Shown: positions 9,650-21,309, counted from the first letter of the stretch. The stretch is 64,000 bases of DNA from Straminergon stramineum (GCA_963920665.1 OY987265.1:40491001-40555000), one strand, 5' to 3'. Numbers and translations: made by a program. Notes: a model not told the origin generated them from the letters alone.

Positions 9650-11802
9650 AGAGTGATGGATTAGATATGTTAGAAAGAGCACTTACTAAACTTCATGAGT
9701 ATTTGCATGTGCATGAGTACTTGAATGAATGCAACAACTATGACACTTCTAGTTGCCCAATATGGCACAAAAAACCATTTTTGGACTTGCACTAGCATTG
9801 AAGCAACTATGAAAATCAACAAGTTGTTGAAGAATACATCGGGAATTGTATGTTCATATATAACTTCTTCCAAAGGAATTATGATTGGAACAAAGATAGG
9901 TAGGAGAGCTCGGCCTAAATCCACCAATGCCAAATTAGGTAACTTTACAACACCATTTTGAAGTGGAAGGTTGGGGAGCATATGTTTACACGCACATCCA
10001 AAAGTGTATGCTATAAGGAGTGTTATACAAGATTGGAGATGATGTTGTTGTTAAGCCCAATGATTTGGAACATGTATCTATGAAAGCCAAAATATCTAAA
10101 TTCATCTACATATAGTATAAGAGAGAAATGCATGTCTTTTTTGTGCAAGTTTTTATTACATCTATCAAGTGACGACTATGGATGGCCAAAGAATGCGGCA
10201 AGAAACAAAAGTGTGTAAGGGGACAAATTATATGGAACCCACTATGAAAATGCATTTGATATAAACAGACCAAATGGCTCCATTTGATGATAAATGTTTT
10301 AGGCCTTTGAGATTTTACAACATAAATTTATGAAGATTGGTCTTGTCTACAATGGAACAAGAAGGGAAGGGTTGAGAATTGCTTCATCACATAAGCCTAT
10401 TCTTCAAGTAACCTACTATGTAATTCTAATACACACTCATGTTTTTTGATATCACACATTTCAAAAGCAATTCTCAACCCTTCCCTTCTTGTTCCATTGT
10501 AGACAAGACCAATCTTCATAAATTTATGTTGTAAAATCTCAAAGGCCTAAAACATTTATCATCAAATGGAGCCATTTGGTCTGTTTATATCAAATGCATT
10601 TTCATAGTGGGTTCCATATAATTTGTCCCCTTACACACTTTTGTTTCTTGCCGCATTCTTTGGCCATCCATAGTCGTCACTTGATAGATGTAATAAAAAC
10701 TTGCACAAAAAAGACATGCATTNNNNNNNNNNNNNNNNNNNNNNNNNNNNNNNNNNNNNNNNNNNNNNNNNNNNNNNNNNNNNNNNNNNNNNNNNNNNNN
10801 NNNNNNNNNNNNNNNNNNNNNNNNNNNNNNNNNNNNNNNNNNNNNNNNNNNNNNNNNNNNNNNNNNNNNNNNNNNNNNNNNNNNNNNNNNNNNNNNNNNN
10901 NNNNNNNNNNNNNNNNNNNNNNAACATAAATTTATGAAGATTGGTCTTGTCTACAATGGAACAAGAAGGGAAGGTTGAGAATTGCTTCATCACATAAGCC
11001 TATTCTTCAAGTAACCTACTATGTAATTCTAATACACACTCATGTTTTTTGATATCACACATTTCAAAAGCAATTCTCAACCCTTCCCTTCTTGTTCCAT
11101 TGTAGACAAGACCAATCTTCATAAATTTATGTTGTAAAATCTCAAAGGCCTAAAACATTTATCATCAAATGGAGCCATTTGGTCTGTTTATATCAAATGC
11201 ATTTTCATAGTGGGTTCCATATAATTTGTCCCCTTACACACTTTTGTTTCTTGCCGCATTCTTTGGCCATCCATAGTCGTCACTTGATAGATGTAATAAA
11301 AACTTGCACAAAAAAGACATGCATTTCTCTCTTATACTATATGTAGATGAATTTAGATATTTTGGCTTTCATAGATACATGTTCCAAATCATTGGGCTTA
11401 ACAACAACATCATCTCCAATCTTGTATAACACTCCTTATAGCATACACTTTTGGATGTGCGTGTAAACATATGCTCCCCAACCTTCCACTTCAAAATGGT
11501 GTTGTAAAGTTACCTAATTTGGCATTGGTGGATTTAGGCCGAGCTCTCCTACCTATCTTTGTTCCAATCATAATTCCTTTGGAAGAAGTTATATATGAAC
11601 ATACAATTCCCGATGTATTCTTCAACAACTTGTTGATTTTCATAGTTGCTTCAATGCTAGTGCAAGTCCAAAAATGGTTTTTTGTGCCATATTGGGCAAC
11701 TAGAAGTGTCATAGTTGTTGCATTCATTCAAGTACTCATGCACATGCAAATACTCATGAAGTTTAGTAAGTGTTCTTTCTAACATATCTAATCCATCACT
11801 CT
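9650..11802. repeat. Large inverted repeat 2: arms of 735 bp, interrupted by an assembly gap
   Basis: The left arm 9650-10384 and the complete right arm 11068-11802 are both 735 bp and almost identical when inverted (one difference noted near 9678). A spacer of about 80 bp separates arms. The arm's plus-sense translation on the left (minus on the right) gives disrupted coding remnants, including GDDVVVKPNDLEHV followed by KAKISKFIYI, which faintly resembles a BAH-type domain, and DDYGWPKNAARNKSV. The same material recurs at 15282-15629. I take it as a decayed transposon piece duplicated head to head. The 103-codon frame on the opposite strand is a shadow. Confidence 0.8.
10723..10922. other. 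Assembly gap of 200 N
   Basis: Exactly 200 undetermined bases. The 404 bases before the gap (10319-10722) reappear after it (10923-11325) with a single G missing from a GGG run. The flanking contigs therefore probably overlap. Open frames spanning the gap are artefacts. Confidence 0.97.
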
Positions 11803-12400
11803 GTGCACAAATACTTGACTCTACATTCTGAAATTGCCTCCAAGTGTAAAACTCAATAAAGGTTTGTTCCACTTGTTTGTCATTGGAGTGTATGTTTTTT
11901 TATTTTTGACCCTCTATTTTATGAGGGAAACACCAATAGACATCTAAGTGTCTAAATCTTAAGACATCCTCTAAAATGTGTTTTGTACTTACAATACGCT
12001 TCTAGGGCCTTCCCATTAGGCCATATAAATCTTCTAACAAAATTTTCCATGTTTGAAGCAATAGTCTCACATTACGTAGGTTTATTGTTGTCCATCCTTT
12101 GATTCCAATCTCATTGAAAAAATAATGTGAAATATCAATGAGACACAACTCATGAGGTGTAGAAAGAAAATTTAGAAAAATTAGTAAATTTAGAGGAAAA
12201 ATAGCTATAAAGGGGCCTCTTATTAGAAAAGGTTAAAGAAAAAGTTTAAAATAAAGTTAAAATACATTTAAAAGTGTGAATAGAACTATATGTGTAGGAT
12301 GAATGAAAAAGTGTAAATAAATAAAAATTAGAACTTGGATGAATGAGGTGTGACTTAGGACACACCACTTCAAAGTGGCACCTGTTCATTCTTTTGGAAA
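11803..12400. other. Flank of inverted repeat 2, probable transposon remnant
   Basis: The coding sense of the right arm continues a short way past its end on the minus strand (an open frame to 11872, containing TFIEFYTWRQFQNVESS). The transposon source was therefore longer than the duplicated arm. Beyond about 11900 it is AT-rich with no further recognisable coding. Confidence 0.35.
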
Positions 12401-13815
12401 TACTATAAAATGTTAGAAAACAAGAAAAACAATGGCATTGTGTAAGTCCCAAATTTCTTGTAAATTATATTTATATTAATATTTTCATTGTGTTGTAATT
12501 TTTATACCTTTGGCTTATAGTATTTTTGTATTGTTGTGATTTCTGTGTTTTTGTACTTGTGTTATATTGTTGGTTAGTCTGTGAGTGTTCTGTGATTTTT
12601 GAGCGATTGTGGTGAAGGAGAGTATGGTAGCTCTTCCTTTGTTCATCTCAATTTAGGGTTTGTTAATTTGAGTATATACATTACAATTTGTAAGAGATTT
12701 GGCTGTCTCTGTGAATTGGAGGAGCGATTGGCATTTGAGGAGGATTTGAATCTGATCGAGGGAAAGGAAGTTTGACGTCGCTACACTTTAGGTTACGGAG
12801 TTCGGCGGAGTGAAATAGAAGTAGGTGAGGGTCCAGATCAAAAGGCAACATTGAAATTGCAGCACTGGGGTGGTCACGAATCAATCGATCCAAGGCTTGC
12901 AGTGCTTATCTTGCTAATTCGGAGGGTGTCGGGAAGACTTGAAGACTGTTCATATAGTTGCAGTTGGATCGAGATTCTTGAGGACAGAATTTTAATGTGA
13001 CAATTTGAAAGATTTGTTGATGTTGCGGGGATCGAGAGCGAGCTAGTGACAAAGATTAGAGTTGAAGATTTACAATGGTGACGACCCAGAATTTCACCCA
13101 AATTCCATCACCGCTGTGCTGCGGAGATCAAACGGAGCTTCCCGACGAGGGCAATGGTTTTCATTGAATTTTCAAATTAAGTAAATCAGTGTGATGGGGA
13201 GGGGGGAAAAGGTAATTGCTTGTGATTAAGAGAAATTTGAAAGAAATTGTAAATGAAAGACTAAGAATTTCGCCATGAAGAGTTGTGGCATCAGTTGGCT
13301 TCTTAATCACAATTTCCTAGATTGATTAAATTTTTGAGTTTGGAAGGATTGCGGGGTGCGAGTTGATCAGTGGAATCACAAATTGGGAGCGAATTGTCGG
13401 AAATTTTGAAATCAGAATCAAGATCAGTCGAAGCTACGCTTGTTTTGGCCTCTTTCCGAATCACCACATCACGAAATTTCTTCCTGAAGGTCGCGACAAT
13501 CAGTCTGATCAATCGCATACAGAAATGGAACGAAATTCGACTATCGGAGTCGGAATTGGGAGGCGCGGAAGTCGCTGCGACCTGCGCTGCGGAGTGCAAA
13601 AGGGAAGCAATTAGGGATTCCCAGGTCATGGGGTGCGCCGCATGGCCATAGGCTGAGATTGCGCGGTCATAGGGACAAATCACTAAAATCCTTGTTTTGG
13701 ACTGAAATCCCTGTTTTGGAGGCTTACCATGGCCATACGTCTACAGTTCGCGGCCATAGGTCTTAAACGCGGCCATAGGTCTTAAACACGGCCATAGGGG
13801 CTGATTTCGTGGTTA
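12401..13815. other. Unclassified segment of raised GC
   Basis: Between AT-rich blocks this stretch is visibly more GC-rich, especially 12690-13810. It begins near a TATA-like ACTATAAAATG. Open frames occur on both strands (up to 126 codons, at 13303-13683 minus) but none shows a family motif or ATG-led continuity, so I do not call a gene. It could be a solo long terminal repeat, a gene remnant or the 5' part of an element. I found no primer-binding site or integrase motif to support a retrotransposon. Confidence 0.35.
13750..13800. repeat. Short 19-bp tandem repeat
   Basis: The unit CGGCCATAGGTCTTAAACG occurs twice in full and a third time in part. Related GGCCATA phrases appear upstream from about 13640, suggesting a longer, decayed array at the end of the GC-raised segment. 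Confidence 0.7.
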
Positions 13816-14689
13816 AAGGCTATAATCCACGCTTATAGGGTTGATTTCCATGGTTTTAAGTATGGTTTTGTATGGTTTTAAAGTTGGTTCCTCAGGGACT
13901 TGGGTCCCTTGTTTATTCTTTACGAAATTTAAGTTTTGGTCATAGATTCTAAATATTTGGTCAATTTGTAAAATGTTTTCCAAGATTTTAGGTTTATCTT
14001 TTGAACAAACATAAGAATTGGATCAATGTTTTGTTGCATGTAGGTACTAACTTTGTGGTCGTTTGGATCATTTGACCTAGAAGAATTTGACCAAAAGCAG
14101 AAGCGGGAGAAAAAGAAATAAGGAAAAAATTGACCATTGGTAAAATTCTAAATTCAACATACTTTGCATAACTAGGAACAATTTGACGTTGAATATCAAA
14201 TTGCTAGACATTTTTGCATCAATGTGATAGTTGTAGATTGACTAGACAAATTTGACCTAAACATAAAAAGGTATAATTAATGAATTATGTGTACTATTTT
14301 ATAAGTATTATCTTGTTATGATTAAGTCCTTGAGCATGCATTATATAAGAATCATTTGACCAAACCTGATTTATTTGACAAAGAATGATTTGACCTCCTT
14401 TTAGAACACTATATAGAACTGGGACTTCATTGTGTCTACATTGGTAAAGGATTGTTCACCAAATTATTACTCCTGGGTATAAGAGTGTTTGTGAATCATA
14501 AACCTTATTTCAGGTATTTTCAAAGTTTTAAGTATTATTCTATTTGAAAAGTGACATTAGCCACATATATGATAGACTGACTAAACCTTTTCAAGAAAGA
14601 ACCCCTATACTAGTGTTTTCTTGGGTTTTGGAGAAAATACCAAAATTCTGGATTATACAAGGGCGTGACTCTTGCATTGTCGGACACAT
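13816..14689. other. AT-rich stretch without genes
   Basis: No coding region or repeat structure recognised. The word TTTGACC and variants recur many times between 14040 and 14400, without a regular period. Confidence 0.4.
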
Positions 14690-15280
14690 CTACAATACTT
14701 TCATCTTCATATCTACATCTTTCTCAATCCACATAAACAACTTATTGATGTATGATTTAAAAATATTCAAGCCCATAATGTGCAATACATCATAAATGAG
14801 ATCCAAAGAAAGGTTGAATCCGTATAGGTGATACAGTTTCCACAATGGGAACTCTCCAGAAATACCAATTGTTTGTCCATGACTAATGAATGCACTTTTT
14901 GGATGAGAAAGCAATCGGTTCCATCTGTAAACAACTTCTTATAATTGTGCAACACTTTGTCTTTCAAGAGGATGGTGAATCTATTCATAGTTACGGTTGA
15001 ATACATAACAAATGTCTACCAACTTAGAATGCATTTTGCACCTTCTACATGCAGACATTCTAGATAGTTTCAACTTTCCCATTTTACATGGTGTCAGGTG
15101 ATCCCCTATAACAAGCATCAACATTGCCCTTATGTGGAAGTTTCTTGTTATATTAGGAAAATGTTCCTTCATGAGATAATACAGGTAGTTGATATTGAAA
15201 CCATCATAATAAATATTATGCATCTTTTTAATGAATGGGTCCAACAATTTCACCATTGACTCTTTAATTTTTTTGTTCAT
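14690..15280 (-). pseudogene. Decayed DNA-transposon transposase fragment (TNP2/Transposase_21-like)
   Basis: Reading from 15280 down, the minus strand gives about 100 open codons, with FHIRAMLMLVIGDHLTPCKM and then CRRCKMHSKLV, like the fold and Cys-pair region of plant TNP2-type transposases. After a TAG, coding sense resumes in a second frame (14690-14914) with GISGEFPLWKLY and DLIYDVLHIMGLNIFKSYI, like the segment holding the next conserved Asp-His. At least one stop and one frame change make it non-functional. The 5' end stops abruptly at the junction with the repeat that begins at 15282. The family call comes from motif memory, not a search. Confidence 0.5.
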
Positions 15281-15281
15281 A

Positions 15282-15629
15282 AGACGATGTTGTTGTTAAG
15301 CCTAATGATTTGGAACATGTACCTATGAAAGCCAAAATATCTAAATTCATCTACATATAGTATAAGAGAGAAATGCATGTCTTTTTTGTGCAAGTTTTTA
15401 TTACATCGATCAAGTGACGACTATGGATGGCCAAAGAATGCGGCAAGAAACAAAAGTGTATAAGGGGACAAATTATATGGAACCTACTACGAAAATGCAT
15501 TTGATATACACAAACTAGATGGCTCCATTTGATGATAAATGTTTTAGGCCTTTGAGATTTTACAACATAAATTTATGAAGATTGGTCTTGTCTACAATGG
15601 AACAAGAAGGGAAGGGTTGAGAATTGCTT
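15282..15629 (+). repeat. Third copy of inverted repeat 2 arm material
   Basis: Closely matches 10037-10384 in the same orientation, from AGACGATGTTGTTG to GAGAATTGCTT, with scattered substitutions. It ends at the same base as the left arm of inverted repeat 2 (just after TTGCTT). The shared end point suggests a real element boundary there. It is joined directly to the decayed transposase, which points to a common composite source. Confidence 0.85.
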
Positions 15630-16089
15630 ATGAAATGTAGTGACAATAGGAATACTTGGTATAAGTAGCATTTCAAGCATTGTACATATCAACTTGTATA
15701 AGATTAAGGCTATTTGTTTATTAGAAAACCACTCAAAACTACAACTTTTGTTTCATTCATCCAAGAAAACGGATAAAATTCTTTTTCTAGAGTTTTATCA
15801 TAGGTTCTTGTATTTTATTTGTTAAAGATGATTTAGTAAAAAGTTCAAGGAGTTTGACTATACAAAGTAGAAGATAGTAGCATTCAAAACTGGAAAAAAA
15901 GTTTTTTTGAACATTAGCCACTCGACAATTTGAGATGAGGTTGATAGCCATTTGTGGATATAATATTGACTTTGAAGTATAAAAAAAAATTGTTCAACAA
16001 TTGAGTTTAATATGTAGAAATAATTTTTTTAAACCCTTTATTTTTATTGTGTAAAATATTTTTACTTAGAAGTAGGACAAAGATTAAAA
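15630..16089. other. AT-rich stretch without genes
   Basis: Nothing recognisable. Confidence 0.4.
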
Positions 16090-17277
16090 GAGAAACTAAA
16101 TTGTTAATAACTCTAAGATGGAGTTGAAACACAACAATCCCAATGGTTAGATAGTTCTATCACTAGTAGAAAACAATGTTTGTTTTAAACAAAATTTAGC
16201 TAATGTGATTTTCAATTTTCTACCAAGAAATTGAAAATTGTGTCAGCTAAAATTTATTGAAATAAACATTGTTTTCTACTAGTGTATTAAGCAAAGTGAA
16301 CCCTTGAAAGACATTGCAAGCCCTATGTAAGGTCATTTCAAAAGTGAAAACTTGAATCTTTACATAGCTCAATACAATTTTCAATCATACTAAGCTTAAT
16401 TAAGAAAATGTAGTTTAAATATTTTTTTTTACTCTATGAAAAATGTATTTCAACATTTTTTAAATATCTATGTTTGTGACACTTTAAAGAGAGCATATTC
16501 AAAGCTCAAAGTACACCACTTATTGAACTTTTTAGATGGGATTTCTCTTGATGTAAGCTAAAAGAATATACTTTGTACACCATGTTGTTTGTCATTGTTG
16601 TTTCCATTTTTCTTGAACAATTTGATACTATGTAAAGCATTTTTGTAAGTATTGTGATGTTTACATAGAAAATACTTTAGAATAGAATATAAAATCCAAT
16701 TTAATTTTTTTAATTATGAAAAAATGAGATAAAATTTTAAACATACATTAGTAGATGTGAAAAAAATCATATTTTGGAAATGTGTGGTTTAATGTAGAAA
16801 TCTAGTTAAGTTTGACCAATCCCAAACATGAAAGGTCTTTTACTAGTTAAGCTTTGCAAACTTTGTTTTGGAAAAATGATTGTAATTGCATTTAGAAATG
16901 AATCCTACAAGTTATTTTTTGAAGAAGATACTCAAATTGCAAAGAAAACAAGATTGTTCATAATTCTTACATCAATAATCCAAATAGAATGAATTAGAAC
17001 TTCACAAGTCGACAAGAGTATGGTGTATAAGAAAAAAAATGAATTTGATTTGAAGTTTTTGAGGTTTTTTTTTATGTCCATTGAGTTTAAATTTAGACTT
17101 TTTGTGGTACAACTTTTGTTTTTAGGAACTCATTGAAAAAAAATTATATTCCCACTAAACAAAAACATTCTTCTATTTTATGAAAAAATTTCAAGAAAGT
17201 TCATTTTAAATTGAAGTCATAGGAATACGCATGGATCCATTTCGTCTCCAAAGGGTACAATGGTCCTTCACGAGTTA
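16090..17277. mobile_element. Degenerate relative of the TTAA element family
   Basis: Clear but diverged similarity to 28020-28555: shared order of TAAGATGG(A)GTTGAAACAC, AATCCTACAAG, ACTTTTTGTGG and CCAAAGG. The right end reads GGTCCTTCACGAG then TTAA, a decayed form of the TTTAGGGG-TTAA end of family 1. It is interrupted by the CACTA-type MITE at 16161. The left boundary is not resolved. No coding capacity. Confidence 0.45.
16161..16284. mobile_element. CACTA-type MITE with TAT target duplication
   Basis: Both ends read CACTAGTAGAAAACAATGTT inward, the classic end of plant CACTA (En/Spm) transposons. TAT flanks both sides (16158-16160 and 16285-16287), the expected 3-bp duplication. The 124-bp body folds into one hairpin almost end to end. 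No coding capacity, so an outside transposase must have moved it. Confidence 0.9.
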
Positions 17278-19066
17278 ATATATTCAAAATATTACACAAA
17301 GTTTTTTTCCATTTGATCTCAAAATTATAAACTAACATGAAGTACCTATTTTGTGTAGCATGCCATTTGCACAATTGGATTTATCATTTCTTTTATTAAA
17401 TTTATTTTGAAGTTTTAATATTGATTTTTTCCAAAATCTAATTACAAATCTCACAGTAGTCTGTAAAATACAAATTTTTGTAATGAATTTGGAATCCATA
17501 TTTTACATTAGGCATTTTGTTTTGTTTTATTTTTCTATTTTCTATTTGTTTTTGTTTTGTTTGTTACATTGAGATCTCCCGGACGGTGCATCCCCCAATT
17601 TTGTGTTTGGTACCATTGGAAAGCCCTCAATGAAGAAGGGTGCATGGGCTTTGTTTTGTGACATTTCGACCTAGGGTGTTAAAGTTATTGAATTTCCAAG
17701 TTTTTCTTTAATTAAAAAATTAGAAAATTACTATTACTTTGATTTTGATTGTGGAAACAACACATTGCACACTAGTAATATGTAGTATGAGGTGGTATGC
17801 AAATGATTTGAAAATTCTAATACAAAAGCACTTGACAGTTTGGACAAATTGAAAATGAATATATTGAACATTTTAGAATTCTCGAAATTGAATGTGCTGA
17901 ATATTTTGGAATTTCCAAAATTGAATGTAATGCAAATTTTGGGAAAATCGTTATTAAACCTAAAATGCCAAAGGCATTTTCTGAAGTCCTACTTTTGTGC
18001 TCTAAATTGAGAAAACAGACAAACATTTTGATAAGTTGTATCCATTTTTTAAATTGTAATCGAAGAAATTTAAACTACACATGTTAGAGTGAACACAAGA
18101 AAAGAGAACAAGACAGTTTCACTTATGGATTGGAAGACTGTAATGTTTGATCATGAATGTACTAAAACTACAAAAGTGATTTGAAGTTTTTCAATCCTCT
18201 TTTCACGTGCCAAATATAAAAAATTGGTCACCAAAAGAAGAAAAGGTTGAAGCTCCTAACATGCATAACTCCAATGAACTAATGGCTTCTCAAAATGAAC
18301 TCTATAATTTTTTAAAAAGAATTTGTAATGTTTTTTTTCTCAAAGATTCAGTTTATTTGAGGCTCGTTTCCCAAAACCTTGAGCTAGAAGGGAAGTCAAG
18401 ATTGCATTGGACAACCTATGCATAATCTTGACTAGAAAAATCAAAAATCATAATCAATCATTTCCAAAATTGGATATTTGAAGCTAGAACTAGAATTTGA
18501 AAAGAGTTCTTCAAAATATAAACTACTAAAAATAAAATCATGATTAGGATTAATTTAACTTTAAAATATTGATGTCACCAAAATTTGGTGTCTCAGCCAT
18601 ATAGGATCTTTGCTCTTCCTAGAAGAACTACAATAAGCTTGGTTTAAACCAATATTATTGTTTTACAAAAATTCATTACATTGTATTTTAGAAATCAACA
18701 CATTACAAATGGCAAAGTACATTTTTTGTATACAAGTAACAAATATATTGTAGATTGTAAAATTGAAGAGTGACAAGCGTCTATCATGGAATAGTTACAA
18801 AAGAGATTGAAAAAGATGTAGATGAAATTTGTGGGCAATTTTTTTCCTCACACTTTTTCACTTAAAACAATATATCTTCTAATGTATGCAATCAAATATT
18901 GTGAACATTTTAGTCCACATTCTTCTTGTATTAAAGGCTTAGTTTCTAGAGCTAAATAGTGGAAAAAACCTTGGAAAAAAAATTATAACTTGAGAATTGG
19001 AAGTAGGTATATTGTAGTGTTTATTTAGGAAATTATTCCTAATGCTTTAGGGTTTAATAAGTGATT
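17278..19066. other. AT-rich stretch, includes one dispersed repeat
   Basis: No gene. The part at about 17560-17775 (GAGATCTCC, TGTGTTTGGTACCATTGGAAAG, ACACTAGTA) reappears inverted at about 31855-32110. The remainder has short frames without motifs. Confidence 0.5.
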
Positions 19067-19139
19067 ATAATCCTTAACAACAATGTGAATAACCTGAATA
19101 TGAATACTTCAAGTTATTCACATTGTTGTTAAGGATTAT
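19067..19139. repeat. Perfect-looking small hairpin, 32-bp arms
   Basis: The arm 19067-19098 (ATAATCCTTAACAACAATGT...) pairs with 19108-19139 with one mismatch across a 9-base loop. It is too short to be a typical MITE with a body. It could be a tiny foldback element or a young microRNA-like precursor; sequence alone cannot separate these. Confidence 0.8.
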
Positions 19140-19809
19140 TCACAATGGATTTTTATGCCGAAAGTGCTACAGAATTAGATTTTTGTTCAAGTTCTAAATT
19201 TCTTTTCACATCATTTCAAAAAAATGAAATTTACATATGAATAATTTCAATGGGTCCCACATTTTTTTAATTAGAAAGAATCATACTTTCTAGCCAAAGG
19301 AATTGGGAAAAAATCTCGTTGCAATTTGATAACTTTGATTTTTGCGGATGCAAATCAATTTTCATGCTATTCAACTATCTATGTCCCATTGAGACATGGA
19401 TTTTCTTACCATTGGGTGTCTAGCTTTCATATGCTTCTTACAGGGGACAAGGTGACATAACTGACCTTGATTTTGAATTCCTTCGATAAAATGCAATCAT
19501 GAGGTCCACATTTTGAGCAATTTAATTATAGCTACAAATTAGGTACATCAAAGCATCTCCACCCATTCATGCCAAAGCTAGTTGGCTCAGTGACAAAAAA
19601 AGTAGTCCATCGGGGACCTCGCAAGGGACGAAAAGAGACTAATCACTCCAAAAGTCTCTTGGTAAACAGTAGGACACTGTTCCCATCATCCTTCTTATTT
19701 GGTTGCTTGATCTTGTTAGTTTGTTGGTTTGTATGCCACAATACATCATATCTTGCAATTTTTAATCAATTGACATGTTAATTGGCTCCTCACTTTGTCA
19801 AACCATTAA
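19140..19809. other. AT-rich stretch without genes
   Basis: No gene. AAGCATCTCCACCCATTCATGCC at 19553 resembles the GAGCATC end seen at 311, but no matching second end was found. Confidence 0.4.
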
Positions 19810-20824
19810 CCCCTAAAGGACCAAATGGTGTTTTTTGGCAACATAGCATTTGGGGGCAACTCACTATGAATGGAATTTTTTTTTCTTTGAAATTTTCACA
19901 CAACATGTGTCTAAGGAGTAGCTTTAAGGCTCAACAATTTTCATAGCTTTTGAAGACATGGTTAAAAAGTTATTGTATGATATGTAGTTTTCATTGCTCT
20001 ATGGGCAACTTGGGTAGCAAAAAAAACTTCTTTAAAAATCACTTTTTTTAAAATAAAAATTTGAAATTGGTTTGCAAGATTTTTATATACATGGAAAGCT
20101 TTAAATCATTCCATTTTGATTTGTGAGATGAAAGTTATGAAGAGTTTTTATATACATGAAAAGCTTTGAATCATTCCATTTTGATTTGTGAGATGAAAGT
20201 TATGAAGAGTTTTAGTTGTGGGTAGTTTGTGGGTAGTTTGTGGGTAGTTATGGAATGTCCACTACAAAATAAACTTTGAAACCCTTTATTTAACTCAATT
20301 TTCAATATTTTGGAAAAAAATAAAAACGGTAGTTGTAGATTGTTTATTACAACATTACAACCATTGGGATTGGCATTTTTCAATTCCATAAATAAATTGT
20401 TAACAATTTAGTATTTTGGATCATTCTCTACTTCTTTCTACTTACTAATTTTTTCCTATATGTTGTACAATTTCAAATGATCTAAACTTTTTCAAGCATG
20501 TGGCCAACTTGACTTGAAGAATGAATCCAAAGAGTTACAACCATTTTGGACATTTTTTCATAATGATTTGACCTTGTGAAGGGCAGCTGCCTGGGTTTTT
20601 CCAGGGCCAAAAATTGGCTTTTTGTCACTTCAAATGCTAATATCTTGCAATCTGCAAGGTGGAAATTTCTGAAATTTTTTCCACATCTTCTCAAACTAGC
20701 ATACTAAAAGATCTTATGGTCACATGTGTCCAAAAATTTATTTTTTTCTAAAAGTTGGTACTTGTACTAGAAATGATAGATTTGGAGCATTTTTGGTGAA
20801 AACATAGTCAAATACATTTAGGGG
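19810..20824 (+). mobile_element. TTAA-flanked non-autonomous element, family 1, copy B
   Basis: Starts CCCCTAAAGGACC after TTAA (19806-19809) and ends CATTTAGGGG followed by ATAA, a one-base decay of TTAA. It is 1015 bp and shares the internal order of copies A and C (GGCAACATAGCA, CCATTGGGATTGGC, CCTATATGTTGTAC, GACTTGAAGAATGAATCC). A local duplication around 20090-20210 repeats CATTCCATTTTGATTTGTGA and explains the greater length. No coding capacity. Confidence 0.6.
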
Positions 20825-20904
20825 ATAATGCTTCTGAGATTGACTTTTTTTGGCGTGTCTTGAAGACAAGAATGACTGAGATGCCTAGGAGGAGCAGAGC
20901 CCGG

Positions 20905-20945
20905 ACCACCCCATTCCCCCAATCGTGTTTTGGGGGAATGGGTGG
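20905..20945. repeat. GC-rich hairpin
   Basis: CCATTCCCCCAA pairs with TTGGGGGAATGG across an 8-base loop, and flanking bases extend the stem. It is unusual for its strong GC stem in AT-rich surroundings. No gene end lies next to it, so a terminator role is not supported. Confidence 0.6.
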
Positions 20946-21309
20946 CGATGCTCTCAGCATGTTGATAGATAACTAAGGTAAAACAACCCATTGTGGTCAG
21001 AATTAGGAGTTTGTACTCATGCCATTGCTGAAATTTTTTCATTTTTTTCCCACATAAAGCCAGGTGTGAAAAACAATGAGAACATTTGAAATTATATTTT
21101 TTTGACAAAGTATGAATTTGCTATGAATTTTTGAAGTGTTCAGCCCATCATGGCCCAAAACAGTCTGTAGACTACCCGAGAACCAACAAAATCTGTATCC
21201 ATCATGCTCATATTACTCACCTAAAGCAGTCACAATAATTTCTAATGTGAAAGGCTTAAAAAAGTCACTTCCTACAATGAAATTACACTAAAAAGTTAGA
21301 AGTTCCTAA
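20946..21309. other. Left flank of the Harbinger insertion
   Basis: Unique-looking sequence with no gene. It ends with the TAA target duplication at 21307-21309. Confidence 0.5.

Noticed and set aside
9670..9981. 103-codon minus-strand frame and its copy at 11471-11782
   Set aside because: Coding traces (GDDVVVKPNDLEHV and others) lie on the opposite strand of each arm. This hydrophobic frame looks like a shadow.
10576..10993. Open frames of 78-120 codons crossing the N gap
   Set aside because: Most of their length is undetermined bases, so they are artefacts.
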